A stretch of 64,000 nt of DNA from Phytophthora sp. 'mugwort' (GCA_033558025.1 JAUCEF010000017.1:434001-498000); one strand, 5' to 3'; positions 23,227 to 34,192 are shown, counted from the first letter of the stretch. Numbers and translations are program-made. Notes: a model not told the origin generated them from the letters alone.

Positions 23227-25026
23227 TTGCTCACTGGATATTTTGACTTTGCTACGTATTTCAAGGATCCTACCTGGCAGTTCTCATATCCCCATCTTGT
23301 CAGTCTTCATCTTACAGCGCAGTACACACGGCAAAGGCAAAACGAAGAGCGAGATGATCAGCCGCGGGCGAGCTCCTTCGATGAACAGAGCTACACCAGC
23401 AAGCAAGACATCGTTCAAGCCGAAATTCGATACAACCGCACCGTAAATAGACCGTTTCGAGTAAGTTCAAGTGATAAGCGGCGCTACAAGGCAGCATGGA
23501 CTCAGGATGGTTGCAAGTGTGTGATGCAGTTCGCATTTTCGCAGACTTTTAGCCCACCAACGAAGTTTAACCGGCATCCCTGCACGCTGTCTGAGGCCAC
23601 AAGTCGTCACGCCACGAAGCAACTGGGAGCAGATCCCACTGAACCCCATGGTGCGCGAGATTCTTGTAACAACTGATAGGACACGCTGCGCCCTGTAGCG
23701 ATTCAGCAGCAGCTGATGACGACTGGAATTACGGCTTCGTGCATGAACTGTTGCATGCACTTTAATGTCTTCCTCTTGAGTTTTTCGGCAACGATGCTGA
23801 GCAGTATAGGCTTCTTCCCTTCTTACGTCGACGAACTTAACCGTCGCGGCCGCAAGACCAACATTGAACTCACGAGTGGAGTTTTCAAGCGCGTGTGTGT
23901 TGCCTTTAGAGAGGGCATCGAAGCCTATACGCCGTACCATGAGCGTGGGATTGCCGTGATTGGTACCCCCTGAAAACGTCCATTGGTGGTGTCCTGCTGG
24001 TTGCGTGCTTTCGCAACGGAAATAACGAGATTTAGCTTGTTGGCATCGCTGTCGTCTCAATGAAGAATGAACACAACTGGACGTGGTTCTTAGCTAGTCT
24101 GCTGCCACACCTCCAGCCAGCACCCGCATTCCTGTTTTGCTACCGCGATAAGGGTCTAATCATTGCCACCAAGGCAACGGCACCAGACGTACCGCACTTT
24201 ATTGCTTCCGGCACCTGATGGAAAACTTCAACAAGAAATTCAAGTCAAAGCAGTTGAAGGCACTGACGTGGGCGGTGGCGCGTGCGCGGACAGAACTGGA
24301 GTATGACAGGGCGACTGCTGACCTTTCTGCAATAAATGAGAACGCGACTAAGTGGCTACAGGAGGTGGGGAAGGAAAAGTGGGCTACCGCTTAGAGTCCT
24401 TGCACCGGTTCAACACCCTGACTTCCAACAACGTCGAATCTGCCAGCAGCGCGCTGAAGGGGATTCGCTGTCTTTCAATCCTGGACTGTCTCATGGAGAT
24501 CGAACGCTACGTGGCAAGAAAGTGGATGGAGAACACGAAAAAGGCGGAGAGCTGGGGTGAGTTGACACGCTACGTATTGCGCAATGCGGACAAGATGCTT
24601 GAACATACTGTCAGCGGTTCCGTCGATGCAAACTCCTCCACAAGTTTAGTTGTGGAGATCAAGCGTGGCGTCGGATGTATCCTTCTGAAGTTCGCACTTC
24701 AACTATGTGACGACGTGGTAAAATGTTCATGTGGATATTTCGAGGACGTCGGCGCTCCTTGTGTTCGTGCTCTGCTCGCGCTCAAGCACGCCGGTAGACT
24801 GACGGAGATGACAAGCTTTTGTCATATTTCCTGGAAAACGCCAGTCTTCGAAGAAGTCTACGCGGAGCGAGTAAGCACTACCGTCTTGCCTCTAGTGCTT
24901 AAGGAGGCGCTACTGGCGGTGAATACAAGGCTCCCAGACTCCCGAAAAAAACGTGGACGCCCAACGAAGAAGCTCATTCCGTCTCAGCAGGTAACGGAAA
25001 CTCTGAAGAAGCAAATCCCACGGTGA
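23227..25026 (+). pseudogene. MULE transposase pseudogene (MuDR N-domain, DDE core, SWIM finger)
   Basis: Pieces occur in order but in changing frames with stops. Segment 23227-23676 has a MuDR-type N-terminal region (FRVSSSDKRRYKAAW, CKCVMQF, KFNRHPC). Segment 23716-23973 resembles the entry to the catalytic core. Around 24060-24230 a different frame gives MKNEHNWTWFLASLLPHL and CYRDKGL, the central MULE transposase signature. The long final segment 24352-25026 carries a SWIM-like finger, CSCGYF...GAPCVR, and a basic RKKRGRPTKK tail typical of MULE transposases. The SWIM consensus CxCx(n)CxH has Arg in place of His. The element is no longer autonomous. Confidence 0.8.
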
Positions 25027-25260
25027 GAATAGGCAAGCAAGTTGCTCACAACCGGAAGATCTGCAGCGGTCAGTCGTCCTAAACGGGCTTGCCGACTAGC
25101 ACTTGCATGGTGTATTCAGAGGTTTTTCTCCCTGATAGGGTTTTCCTAGCTAAAAGAAATACACAAAGATTTGACTGTCGTGGCCTTATCACCATTTTTA
25201 TATATACACACAGAGACTGCATCTATTTCCTTGTTGACAGCGAGAGTATCCGTGCGCAGA

Positions 25261-25357
25261 CATCCCGGTATACACCCTGGTGCACTTTTTATATTTTGAG
25301 TATTTGGTATATATATTTGATTTTTCGAATATATTGGTTTATACTTCTTATTATCCC
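25261..25357. repeat. Right terminal inverted repeat of the MULE
   Basis: Inverted partner of 19997-20091, ending TTATTATCCC. The flank beyond is a run of A, in which no target-site duplication could be recognised. Confidence 0.8.
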
Positions 25358-25479
25358 AAAAAAAAACTAATGCATGAAAAAACACACAATAATAACTTAC
25401 TTCATGCATATTCGCAAATGTCTGTGCTTCGTCATCTTCCGATGGACAAGGACGCTAATCGACACCGTTTTTAAAGGGG

Positions 25480-26885
25480 TTACCACATTTGCCCTTCAAA
25501 AAGTCGGTGAAGCACTTGTAATGCTCGATCAAGGAACACGGCTCCATGGGTAGAAGGACACTGGTTCAAGTCTTTCACTGTTGCTTTCGAGTCATCAAAC
25601 TCTTCAAAGCATGAACTTTCCTCTGGTCGTTTATGTCGAGGAATGAACTTGTACATTGACGCGAGATCCTCGCGTCCACATTCTCGAGAGCTACCCGTCG
25701 AGCGTTTGTATGTGCCGTGCGGCCGTGTGCACACAACGAGTACACAGATCGAGTGATTTCTGCTTGATAATGAACGAGTTTCTGTCGGGTTTAATAAAAC
25801 TGAGTTTTTGCCGGACGTGCAGTGGCAGCGGTGACACGTTCGCTTGGTACAGATGTGGCATTCACCGAAGCGTTGTTGCACAAATACGGTTTTGAGCTCT
25901 CTGGCGCTCACACTGCAGCTCGAGTCCTTGCGATCGGCTACTGCCAAGTTGATCGAGTTAATTTCGGCCGTGGCCAACAACCAGTTGAGTTTGCGTTTAT
26001 GGGCACATTTCGCTGCCTTGTTGACAGCGTTGCAGCCTCGATGGTGGCAGAAGACGCCATACTGGCAGAAATATTTCCCGATAAATCCACCATTGCTTTG
26101 GCGTATACTTCGACGGTTCCTTTGGATTTTTGACGAAACAATTGGTAGATCGTCATTTTGCCACGGATTAATTTACGACCTGGTAACTCGGAGACGCCAC
26201 GACATCAAGTGAGTGCAAGCTCTGATACCCGATGCGCTGTCGAACGACTTTTTGTCATTCCTGTACCCTCGAGGTACACGAAGTCCCGGCAGCGCCACAC
26301 GGATTTTGCTTTAGTCAGAGCGTTGTTGACCTCCCATTTGAGCTGAAGGCCGTGGAATGGATCGCTGGGCGTCGACGTCTCCAAAGACGCTAAAGTAGCG
26401 AAGCCGTGGATGTCGATGCCTGAGTACGACGATTTAATGCGAGTCACTTCTTCGCTCTGACTCACGAGGCCGTACAGAGGTCGTCGAGCTCGCATTCTAC
26501 TGTTCCCATCCAGATCATCTTCGGCATCGCTTTGGGGCGGTGTATCTCCGTCCCACGGGTGGATGAGGTAATGCACGACGCCCCGGGTCCGAGATTCCTT
26601 GACAACAAATCGCCACCTCGAGACGACTCGAGAATATCTCCGAGGGATTTCGTTTCGCGTTTTCGACGCTTGATCTCCTCAATCGCGAGCTGGTCCTGGT
26701 ATAGTACGATGTTTTCTCTTGATAGGTTTCCAGCGAGTGACGCTGGGCAAGCCGCTCCTACTCGACAGGACGTGGTCGTAGTCCATCATCGTTTAGGTGA
26801 CGCAGCGCTGGGCCAATTTCTGCATTGACCGACGGTCACGCTCCGAAAAAGAGAGCGGAGTCTCAAATGGGCAGGTCGATTCCAT
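25480..26885 (-). pseudogene. START-FYVE family copy A (broken)
   Basis: Homology to the five downstream paralogues runs from an ATG at 26885 (CPFETPLSFSERDR, matching the family's PF.PL..SE.DR start) through an in-frame stop about 25 codons later and several frame changes. A START segment follows near 26205-26450 (PSDPFHGLQLKWEVN, CRDFVYLEGTGMT), then MTIYQLFRQKSKGTVEVYAKA near 26100. The end is a damaged FYVE region near 25870 (CHICTKRTCHRCH), lacking an intact last cysteine pair. It is the most decayed member and lies next to the MULE. Confidence 0.8.
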
Positions 26886-27432
26886 GGCTCGGAGCTAAAA
26901 GAGTCTCTGGAGACAGTAGAGAAGTTTGAGGAATGGGACCTCATTGAGTTGTTAACCCCGCCACCAAAATCCAACGTCGGACGATGATACAGCTCTCGTA
27001 AGTCTACCCATGTGGCACATCTGCGACGATAACGGATCCATATGAAGGACTGCAAACTAAGGCACTACTGTAGCTTTAGCACCAGCCGTCTGCTAATGTC
27101 TCTTGGTGGAAGAGGAACGGGGCGTAGAGCTGGGAGAACGGACGTGGTCTTCAAGAGCCCGCGCGACAAACTCTTCGCTTATTCCAGATGCGTCTTGGCC
27201 AGTCGGTTGGAGCTTTTGTGGCGGCTTTCACCCGTGAGTAACAGTGACCACGAGCGAGATACAAGCTGCGTTTGAATAGCAGGGCGTACGTTACCAGCTT
27301 CCGGTAGCGACCGTCGTTGCTAACAGAGCGAGTACACAGATTCGATGTTATCTACTCAGTCAATGGATAGGGAACGATGCATTTATGGTTTTACATCCGG
27401 ACGGCACGGACTCGAGAGCTATCCCTAAAGTC
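26886..27432. other. Intergenic region between START-FYVE copies A and B
   Basis: 547 bp holding the 3' flank of copy B and the presumed promoter of copy A. No supported ORF or repeat. Confidence 0.5.
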
Positions 27433-28677
27433 CTAGCCGGAGGAGATCGACGAGACAGAAGACACACTTCGAGTCACCGCGGATTCATAGAAGATAGATG
27501 TCGGGTTTTCAAGCGCCAATTCGCCCTGTGCGACCGTGAGTGCACTCATGTGAGCGGCCGTGTGCACACATCGAGTGCATATATCAATGTTCTTCTTGAT
27601 CACGCCGCGTGTACGCCGATTAAGGAAGCTGATCCGCTTGGGGATGCGACAGCGTGCACAGATTCGACCCGAACAGATCCGACAGGCCTTGTTCATGAAC
27701 GGCAGTAAACTCTTACTAAGATCCTTTGTGCACACACTGCAGAGGTCCAGAGAGGGTTTGCCACTTTCACACGGTTCCATCGTATGCAACAACCACATGA
27801 CTTTGTGACGCTCGGCACAGAAAGCTGCCAGTGTAAGTGAAGACAAGGCTTCAGCCGAGAACAGAGTGACACTAGTCGACGGCATCTCGCCCTGTAAGTC
27901 GCACAGCGCTCGAACGTACACTTCGACGACGCCTTTGCTCTTCTGTCGGAAGATGTGGTACAGCTCCATCTTTCCACGTACGAGTTTGTAACCTGGTAGC
28001 TCTGGGACGCCAGGAAGTTCCAACGAATGGACAATGTGATAGCCCATACGCTCACCCGTCGTTGGAGACTGCGTGATGCCGGTACTCTCCATGACAACAA
28101 AGTCACGTGGACGCATAATGTGTTTGGCCACTAGCGGACCCATGTCGTTGATTGTCCATTTCAACTGGAGACCTTCAAAGGGGTTGTCAATGCTGCGTTC
28201 TTTGAGTGACGCGAGTAGAAAGAAATCTAAGCCATTGTCCTCTACATAGGACGACTTGACCTTCCACATGTCTGCATTCTGGTTTACGACTCCGAGCATG
28301 AGGTCGTCGAGGTCGCAGTTGATGGTCCCATGCCATAATACTCTCTGTATTGGGGTCTTTCCAGGCACACTGAGAGCTACAGTCGGTACCGGCGGTGGGA
28401 TGGGGTCTTCGGCACTGTCGACGCTCTTGGACGTACTGTTGGAGGCCTGGAGGGTCACTGCAAGGGCACATCGGTCCTGATATGCGGCGAGGTTTTCCTT
28501 GCGCTTGATGAGTTTCCAACGTTCGATATCGAGGACACCGTTTCCATGAACCAGCATCCGTTCGTATTCAGCCATTGTTTCGGTTAGAATGCCATCGGCA
28601 ATCGACTGGATCGTGTCTCGATCACTCTCTGTCAAGTCCAATGGCTGGAACGGACACGCCGACAATGGGAACTTCAT
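27433..28677 (-). CDS. START-FYVE domain protein, copy B (414 aa)
   Basis: Single exon. The ATG at 28677 (MKFPLSACPF) was chosen because all paralogues start with this short Pro-rich block; the frame upstream opens only from a GTG. Residues ~40-300 form a START-like lipid-binding domain: WKLIKR, LWHGTINCDLDDLMLGVV, PFEGLQLKW, RPRDFVVMESTG, GYHIVHSLELPG, YHIFRQKSKGVVEVYVRA. A FYVE-like zinc finger follows at about 314-372 with four CxxC pairs (CSVC, CRIC, CARC, CTRC). The canonical RHHCR basic patch that binds PI3P is replaced by NKACR, so PI3P binding is doubtful. A Ser-rich tail ends the protein. No signal or transmembrane segment is seen. Function is unknown; a cytosolic lipid sensor or carrier is inferred. 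Confidence 0.85.
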   Translation of the reverse strand: MKFPLSACPFQPLDLTESDRDTIQSIADGILTETMAEYERMLVHGNGVLDIERWKLIKRKENLAAYQDRCALAVTLQASNSTSKSVDSAEDPIPPPVPTVALSVPGKTPIQRVLWHGTINCDLDDLMLGVVNQNADMWKVKSSYVEDNGLDFFLLASLKERSIDNPFEGLQLKWTINDMGPLVAKHIMRPRDFVVMESTGITQSPTTGERMGYHIVHSLELPGVPELPGYKLVRGKMELYHIFRQKSKGVVEVYVRALCDLQGEMPSTSVTLFSAEALSSLTLAAFCAERHKVMWLLHTMEPCESGKPSLDLCSVCTKDLSKSLLPFMNKACRICSGRICARCRIPKRISFLNRRTRGVIKKNIDICTRCVHTAAHMSALTVAQGELALENPTSIFYESAVTRSVSSVSSISSG

Positions 28678-28711
28678 GGTTTGCTTGCAGGTGAGTTTCG
28701 GGGAGCGAAAA

Positions 28712-28720
28712 ACGAAGTGG
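28712..28720 (-). promoter_or_regulatory. Initiator-like site of START-FYVE copy B
   Basis: On the minus strand CCACTTCGTTTTTCGC fits YCAYTYY plus a T-rich flanking element, about 35-45 bp upstream of the ATG at 28677. Confidence 0.35.
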
Positions 28721-29264
28721 CCTGGAGGAGCGGAGAGTGTGTAAGCGATCACACGTCGCAGCCAATGGTCATGACGTCGTCCTGAACCGGCCGGAGGCTC
28801 CTAATCCTGATCAGAGATAAGAACTTGGGGCTCAAGGAACGGGCAAAACACCTGGCGGCTCAGGTCGACAACTGGTGGGGGGGTGGACGATGACTTGTAC
28901 TCTCTAGTTCGGTCAAAATAGCCCAGCATCAATGATAAGTTCTATAGGGAGAAGGCGGCGTCATGAACGCAAGCCCGGCGCAACCGTGGCGTTTCTCTGG
29001 TATTCAAAGTCTCAGCTATTTCTCCCCCATCATGCAGGAAATGTGTCCTTTGTTATGGCTTGGCTTCGTACAATTGTTGATCGTAATGTTAGCAACAGCT
29101 CCGATCTACCCTTTACTTCAACACGTGTCAATGATTGAAGCCGATTGATTCCATTATGGAACACGTTTTCGTTAGGCGTCACCACCATAAAGCACGTATA
29201 TGTATGTACACTTTGATCCCATCGGGTCTTATGCCACGTTAAATAAAAGGCAGACGCAGTAGAT
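28721..29264. other. Intergenic region between START-FYVE copies B and C
   Basis: About 540 bp beyond the copy B promoter and before the C stop. No supported gene, repeat or RNA. Confidence 0.5.
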
Positions 29265-30558
29265 TTACATTGCCAGTCCTTGAAATGAATCACGAGACGT
29301 GTCGGACGAGGAGATCGACATTCTCAAGTGAGTATCAACAAAAGTGTCGGACCAGGCTTCTTTATCCCCTCGAAAGGAGTCTCGAGAGTCTTCAGACGAC
29401 GACAGTGAGAGCGTCCACCGAGTGTCAGTCAAGTCGGTGGACGACGTTGCTTCTGCCAGCTCATCAAGCTGGATCTGTACAGCGCTCGACTGCTTCGCTC
29501 TGCTGATACACTTAGTGCAGACGCGTATCTGTCGTTTCATGAGTCTGCACGTGTGCGAATCGACAACCTTTAGTGTTGTGGAGCGACAGCACTTAGAGCA
29601 GACAGTAGCTGCGCATATCCGGCAGTGCTTCCTCCTGTTCCGAAGACTGTGTTCCCCGTGCAGTTCTTTCTGGCAAAGACGGCAGGAAGAATAGTCGTTT
29701 GATAGCTTTGGCGACGCTCGATGCGATCTCCACGACGTTCGTAGCATCCAGGCGAGTTTTTTGTGCTGGAAACACTGCGACAGTCTTTCAAGAGGTTCCA
29801 TTGTCTTGCAGGCAGCGTACAGTGCGAGCTTTGACGGTAGATTGCCCGTGAGATCCAGCGACGCCTTGGTGTACAGCTCGACCGTGTTTGAATTCTTCTC
29901 GCGGAAAAGATGCAAGAGAGAAAGACTGCCACGGACGAGATTGTAGTCGGGGAGGTGGCCGATCGTCGGGATGGAGAGAGAATGGATCAAGTGATAGCCG
30001 ATGCTTTCACCCGAAGCACGGCGCGTCACGCCCGTCGCCTCGAGGACGACAAAGTCGCGCAGCCGAAAGAGTCGCTTCAGTCCCGGCCCGGAAGCAGAGA
30101 CCATCCACTTGATCTGTAGCCCCTTGAAAGGATCCGACGGCGTTGCAGTCACGATCGAGGCCAGCACCTTGGAGTCGACCACATTGTTCTTCATATACGC
30201 TGCTTTAGTCTGAGTCTCTCCGTCATTTTGGTTGATGACACCGTACATGACGTCGCTTAGTGTGCCCTCCAATGTGCCGCGCCAGACCAGTCGCGGACAA
30301 CGGTCATCGCTGCAGCTCGACTTGTCGGTAGTTGCGCTCCTGGTAGCCGATGAGATTGTCAAGGCGTTTCACGACCTTCCACCTCGCAGGATTCATGATG
30401 CCGCCCTCGCGGAGGTGCAGCATTTCATAGTCCACGAGTGTGTTGACGAGAAGGTCATTGGCAATGTTGGTGATCACGGTCTCGTCTGGTTGGGAAAGCC
30501 GTAGCGGTGCAAACGGCGACGTGGACTGCGGGAACCGCTTCGACACGGGCGACAGCAT
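29265..30558 (-). pseudogene. START-FYVE family copy C, split by one frameshift
   Basis: The N-terminal block (ATG at 30558, SPFAPLRLSQPDE, WKVVKRLDNLIGYQE) is open down to a stop near 30304. The rest of the START domain and the FYVE finger continue from about 30345 to 29265 in another frame. One base too many (or two too few) in the linker between the first helix and RLVWRGTLEGT would explain it. The rest is well preserved, so this may be a recent mutation or an assembly error. Its FYVE is the most canonical of the family: CRLC, RKHCRICAATVCSKC and RVCTKC, keeping the basic RKHCR and RVC motifs. The tail has two similar SS.DS/T.RDSF.G blocks. Confidence 0.8.
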
Positions 30559-30923
30559 CCACAGGACAGCTTGGATCCACGAACGACTGCCTGTCACTGC
30601 GGGAATCAAATAGTGTGCTGTTTGTTGCCCAGAGCCACCCAAGCAGAAGCAGGTGGGCAAGAATCAATTGGCCGCAAACACGCCACTCATACCACCCTGA
30701 CGCATGCGCGGGACTCGTAGCGGATCCCTCCACTTCAGTGGCACTGGAGCTTTGTCTCTCGACGGTATCAACTACCGGTACGAATGTGCTTTACGATTCC
30801 ATTCAGGACGATTGGCTACCCATGGCCATCGATAGCTATCTTATTAGCACCATATCAATCAATACAATCTACCTCCATCTAGGTTATTCACAACTACACG
30901 TATACAATCTGTGCTACATAGAC
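30559..30923. other. Intergenic region between START-FYVE copies C and D
   Basis: 365 bp; no supported gene or repeat. It should contain the promoter of copy C, but no clear initiator was seen. Confidence 0.5.
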
Positions 30924-32132
30924 TTACCACGCGTGCGAAGACGCCGACGAGGACGGTGACGAGGTGTCCTTAATCGACCCGCCGTCGTAAAAGTCCCCAC
31001 GGTGTTGACTATTCCTCGCCACCTGGGTCTCCGCCACCTCTAGACAACTTGTTGTCAGCACTGCCCGCATGCAAGGCGTGCACACCACCACGGACGTCTG
31101 CATCACCGTGCGGGTGAGTGGCGACATGTGGTGCAGCTTTCTCCGAACACTGCACCGGGAGCAGACACAGCCCGAGCAAATGCAGCAGGCCTGTCGGCGT
31201 GACAGCGCACCGCTGACGTCTTTGTGGCACACGCGACAGAAGCTCGAGCTGTTCTTCTGATGCGAGGACACCGCCTTGTGCTGCTTCAGCAGCCACAGAA
31301 GCTTCTTCATCTCCGCGTAGTCGCCAAGTTTCCACACGGAGACGACGCCCTTGGCCGATACGAACGTGGCGATACTCGAGGGCATGTCCCCCATCACGTC
31401 AATAAAAGCTTTCACGTACGTCTCCACGACGCCGTCGCTCTTTTGGCGGTACAAATGGTACAGCGTCATGTTACCGCGGATGATCTTATGTTCATGAAGC
31501 TCCGGCGCGCCGGGCACCGCCACCGAGTGGAGAATGTGGTAGCCGATGCGTTCGCCAGTCGAACTCATCGTCATCCCAGTGGACTCGAGGTAGACGAAGT
31601 CTCGACACCGGACCATGGACCGCATCATGGACGGTCCGCCGTTCACCGCCCACTTGATCTGGAGCCCGCGGAACGGGTCGTCCACGGTCGGGTGCACGAT
31701 CGTGTCGAGCACGGCGAAATCGAGCACGTTGCTGCCGACGTACGCGGCTTTGACCTTTGCTTCCTCGGCGGTGGGGTTGATGACCCCGTACATAATATCA
31801 TCGAGCGAACCCTGCACGGTGCCAAACCAGAGCAGCTTCTGCATCTCCTTAGGACATTCGCGGTGCTCGTAGCCCGAGCCGGACGAGGAACTGGTCAGCG
31901 TCAGGCGGCGCGAACACATCGCTTCACGATCCTGGTACACGACGACGTCTTCGAAACGTTTGACCATCTTCCAGCGCACCTCGTCCACAATGCCGTGCTG
32001 CACGTCCAAGTGCGTCTCATAGTCAGCCAGCGTCTGCTGCACGAACAGATCGGCCAGCCCCACGACCTCCTTGCGGTCGCTTTCGCTAAGACGCAGCGGC
32101 GCGAACGGCGCGTGCGCGAGCGGGAATTTCAT
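30924..32132 (-). CDS. START-FYVE domain protein, copy D (402 aa)
   Basis: Single exon. The ATG at 32132 begins MKFPLAHAPFAPLRLSES, matching copy B. The START-like region has WKMVKRFEDVVVYQDR, LWFGTVQGSLDDIMYGVI, PFRGLQIKWAVNGG, CRDFVYLESTGMT, GYHILHSVAVPG and YHLYRQKSDGVVETYVKA. The FYVE-like finger at about 300-357 keeps all four CxxC pairs (CRVC, CCIC, CSRC, CTPC) but reads RQACC where the family consensus has RHHCR, and VVC for RVC. The DNA is noticeably more G+C-rich at third positions than in copies A and C, a sign of purifying selection or higher expression. It has the best core promoter match of the array. Confidence 0.87.
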   Translation of the reverse strand: MKFPLAHAPFAPLRLSESDRKEVVGLADLFVQQTLADYETHLDVQHGIVDEVRWKMVKRFEDVVVYQDREAMCSRRLTLTSSSSGSGYEHRECPKEMQKLLWFGTVQGSLDDIMYGVINPTAEEAKVKAAYVGSNVLDFAVLDTIVHPTVDDPFRGLQIKWAVNGGPSMMRSMVRCRDFVYLESTGMTMSSTGERIGYHILHSVAVPGAPELHEHKIIRGNMTLYHLYRQKSDGVVETYVKAFIDVMGDMPSSIATFVSAKGVVSVWKLGDYAEMKKLLWLLKQHKAVSSHQKNSSSFCRVCHKDVSGALSRRQACCICSGCVCSRCSVRRKLHHMSPLTRTVMQTSVVVCTPCMRAVLTTSCLEVAETQVARNSQHRGDFYDGGSIKDTSSPSSSASSHAW

Positions 32133-32163
32133 CGGGGACTTTGGGCTTGAGTGGTTGAAGGCC

Positions 32164-32177
32164 AATGCAGAAATGAA
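32164..32177 (-). promoter_or_regulatory. Initiator plus flanking element of START-FYVE copy D
   Basis: The minus strand reads TTCATTTCTGCATT, a near-perfect oomycete initiator (TCATTYY) followed by the CAWT-type flanking element. It lies about 35 bp upstream of the ATG at 32132. Confidence 0.55.
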
Positions 32178-33013
32178 CGACAGCCAGACCAGTCAAGTGA
32201 TCATCAGCGCCAGCGGTGACGACGATGACAAGTTGCCGAGCTCTTGACAGGGCTCATGCGACGAGGGAGCCAGCCCAGCTGGCCATTCGCGCAGTCATCG
32301 ACGGATTTTGGGATAGTAGATGCCATTTCAAACTCGTAGAAGCGAATATGTGTTGAATGTCGATTGGTTGTATCATATGATGACACATACAATATGGGCT
32401 GTGTAGATGTATACCTGTTTCATATTGATAAAAGCTACAAGATTTATCCGATCCAGTTTAGCAGGTATTTCGCTAGTTCTATTTGACTGTGCGGTAGTAA
32501 TGTTCGTTTGGGGCTATTGCTCACGGCTTCGACGCCTCTGCGTGCCCTTCGACATGCCACCTCTCGGTTGCTGCCCTGGGTGCAGTCGCCTTCAGCCACC
32601 GCTTCAACGGAGATGAACGCGGCCGAAATCCATTCTTGTTGACAGTCAACGGATGCGTTCAAGCGCCATCATGCCAATGCAGTCGATACCTGCCTGTCTG
32701 TCCGTCGACACCTTTCCGCTCACTTCCCGGTACCGTACTGTATTAAACTACAGTATCCGTGCATGCAGCTCTACAAGGAGCTTCTTGCCGGTAAACTTTA
32801 CGTGTCGTCTGGCTCGTTGCGTTCGGCTTCAACTGATTCTGGCCTGCCTGACCACGTCGGTGCCATCTGGTCGTGGCCATCGTGGACTTAACGTGTTGAA
32901 CGCCAACGCGTTAGCAAGCAGTGCTCACGTAGGACTCTTATTACCATCCACGACAACCATGTCTGTACACGTAAACTACACTCTACACACGCGTCACGGC
33001 TTCATAGCCACTA
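32178..33013. other. Intergenic region between START-FYVE copies D and E
   Basis: About 840 bp. ORFs here are short and carry no domain I recognise. No repeats or RNA genes were seen. Confidence 0.5.
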
Positions 33014-34192
33014 TTACAACATGATCAACGACGAGGACGACGTCGGTGAAGCGGTGGCCCAGTACGTGTGCGTCTTGAAGTGCTCAGTGGTTCTCGAGAG
33101 CTCGGCCAGCGCGATGTCCATACCGTTCGAATACGTCGCCTTCTTAATGCAGCTCATACACACGTTGGCGGCCTTCTGCACCACCGCTCGACTGTGAGCA
33201 GATACAAAGAACATCTGCTTGGCCACACAGCAACGAGCGCAATACTGGTGCATGCATATCTTGCATGTGCGACGTCGTACCATGGAGCCTTGAATGAGTT
33301 TCTTGCACACGTCGCAAAACGTGGCCCAGTCGCTTGGGACGATCGCTCGCCGCTGGCTCAGGCACCAGCTGAGCTTTTTCATCAATGCGAACTCCCCCAG
33401 GCGCCATACAGACGCCACGCCACTTGTTGACAGCGTCGTCGCGACTCGGAGAGGCATGTCGCCCATTAAGTCAATAAATGCCTTCACGTACGTCTCGACC
33501 ACGCCCTTACGCTTCTGGCGGAACAAATGATACAGAGTCATGTTGCCACGAACGAGCTTGTGCTCGTGAAGCTCCGGCGCTCCAGGGATTGAGATTGAGT
33601 GCAGCAGCTGGAAACCAATACGTTCGCCTGTCGATGTGGTGGTCATCCCTGTTGATTCGAGGTAGACAAAATCCCGAGAGCGCACAACCGACCGCATCAT
33701 GGGGGGACCGGCGTTCACTGTCCACTTGACTTGCACGCTACGGAACGGATCGTCGACTGTCGGGTGCCCGAGCGTGTCGAGGACGGCAAAGTCGACGCAG
33801 TTGCTCTCGACGAACGCAGCTTTAACTTTCGCCTCCTCGGCCGTTCGGTTGACGGCGGCGTACATGATGTCATCCAGTTCGCCAAGAATTGTACCGGACC
33901 AGAGCAGATTGAGCATGTTTCTATTGCGCTTGGAGGCGCGTGACGGACTAACGCGCGACAGTCGCCGCTCCTTGAGCGCCTTCCGGTCTTCATACACGAC
34001 GACGTCTTCGACCTGTTTGACCCGGACCCACTGCGACAAATCCACGATGCCATTGTTGTAATGCAAGTGCCGCTCATAGTCATCGATCGTCTCGGTGACG
34101 AAATCGTCGGCAAGGTTTAAGAGCAATTCCTTGTCTGAATCGATGAAGTGAACGGGCAGGAATGGAGGGTAATCGAGTGGAAACTTAGTCAT
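33014..34192 (-). CDS. START-FYVE domain protein, copy E (392 aa)
   Basis: Single exon with an ATG at 34192 (MTKFPLDYPPFLPVHFIDSDK). The START-like region has WVRVKQVEDVVVYEDR, LWSGTILGELDDIMYAAV, PFRSVQVKWTVNAG, SRDFVYLESTGMT, LLHSISIPGAPELHEHKLVR and YHLFRQKRKGVVETYVKAF. It is closest to copy D, sharing PGAPELHEHK and RRNMTLYHL-like blocks, so D and E probably arose from the latest duplication. The FYVE-like finger at about 293-350 keeps four CxxC pairs (CDVC, CKIC, CARC, CMSC), but RRRTCK replaces RHHCR and ANVC replaces RVC. Localisation is presumed cytosolic or endosomal; the ligand is unknown. Confidence 0.87.
   Translation of the reverse strand: MTKFPLDYPPFLPVHFIDSDKELLLNLADDFVTETIDDYERHLHYNNGIVDLSQWVRVKQVEDVVVYEDRKALKERRLSRVSPSRASKRNRNMLNLLWSGTILGELDDIMYAAVNRTAEEAKVKAAFVESNCVDFAVLDTLGHPTVDDPFRSVQVKWTVNAGPPMMRSVVRSRDFVYLESTGMTTTSTGERIGFQLLHSISIPGAPELHEHKLVRGNMTLYHLFRQKRKGVVETYVKAFIDLMGDMPLRVATTLSTSGVASVWRLGEFALMKKLSWCLSQRRAIVPSDWATFCDVCKKLIQGSMVRRRTCKICMHQYCARCCVAKQMFFVSAHSRAVVQKAANVCMSCIKKATYSNGMDIALAELSRTTEHFKTHTYWATASPTSSSSLIML

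Larger units (their letters stand above)
19997..25357 (+). mobile_element. Decayed MULE (Mutator-like) DNA transposon with ~95-bp terminal inverted repeats
   Basis: The two ends, 19997-20091 and 25261-25357, are inverted copies about 80% alike by eye. Outer ends read GGGATAATAA and inner ends read ccggGATG. The transposase remnant at 23227-25026 supports assignment to the Mutator superfamily, where long TIRs are usual. Mutator elements make 8-11 bp target duplications; I could not see one in the A/T-rich flanks, so the boundaries may be slightly off or the target site has decayed. The element also encloses an opposite-strand IS630/Tc1-type transposase pseudogene and a minisatellite. Confidence 0.75.

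Noticed and set aside
26786..27055. Minus ORF of 89 codons upstream of START-FYVE copy A
   Set aside because: No similarity to the family N-terminus, which reads in another frame from 26885.
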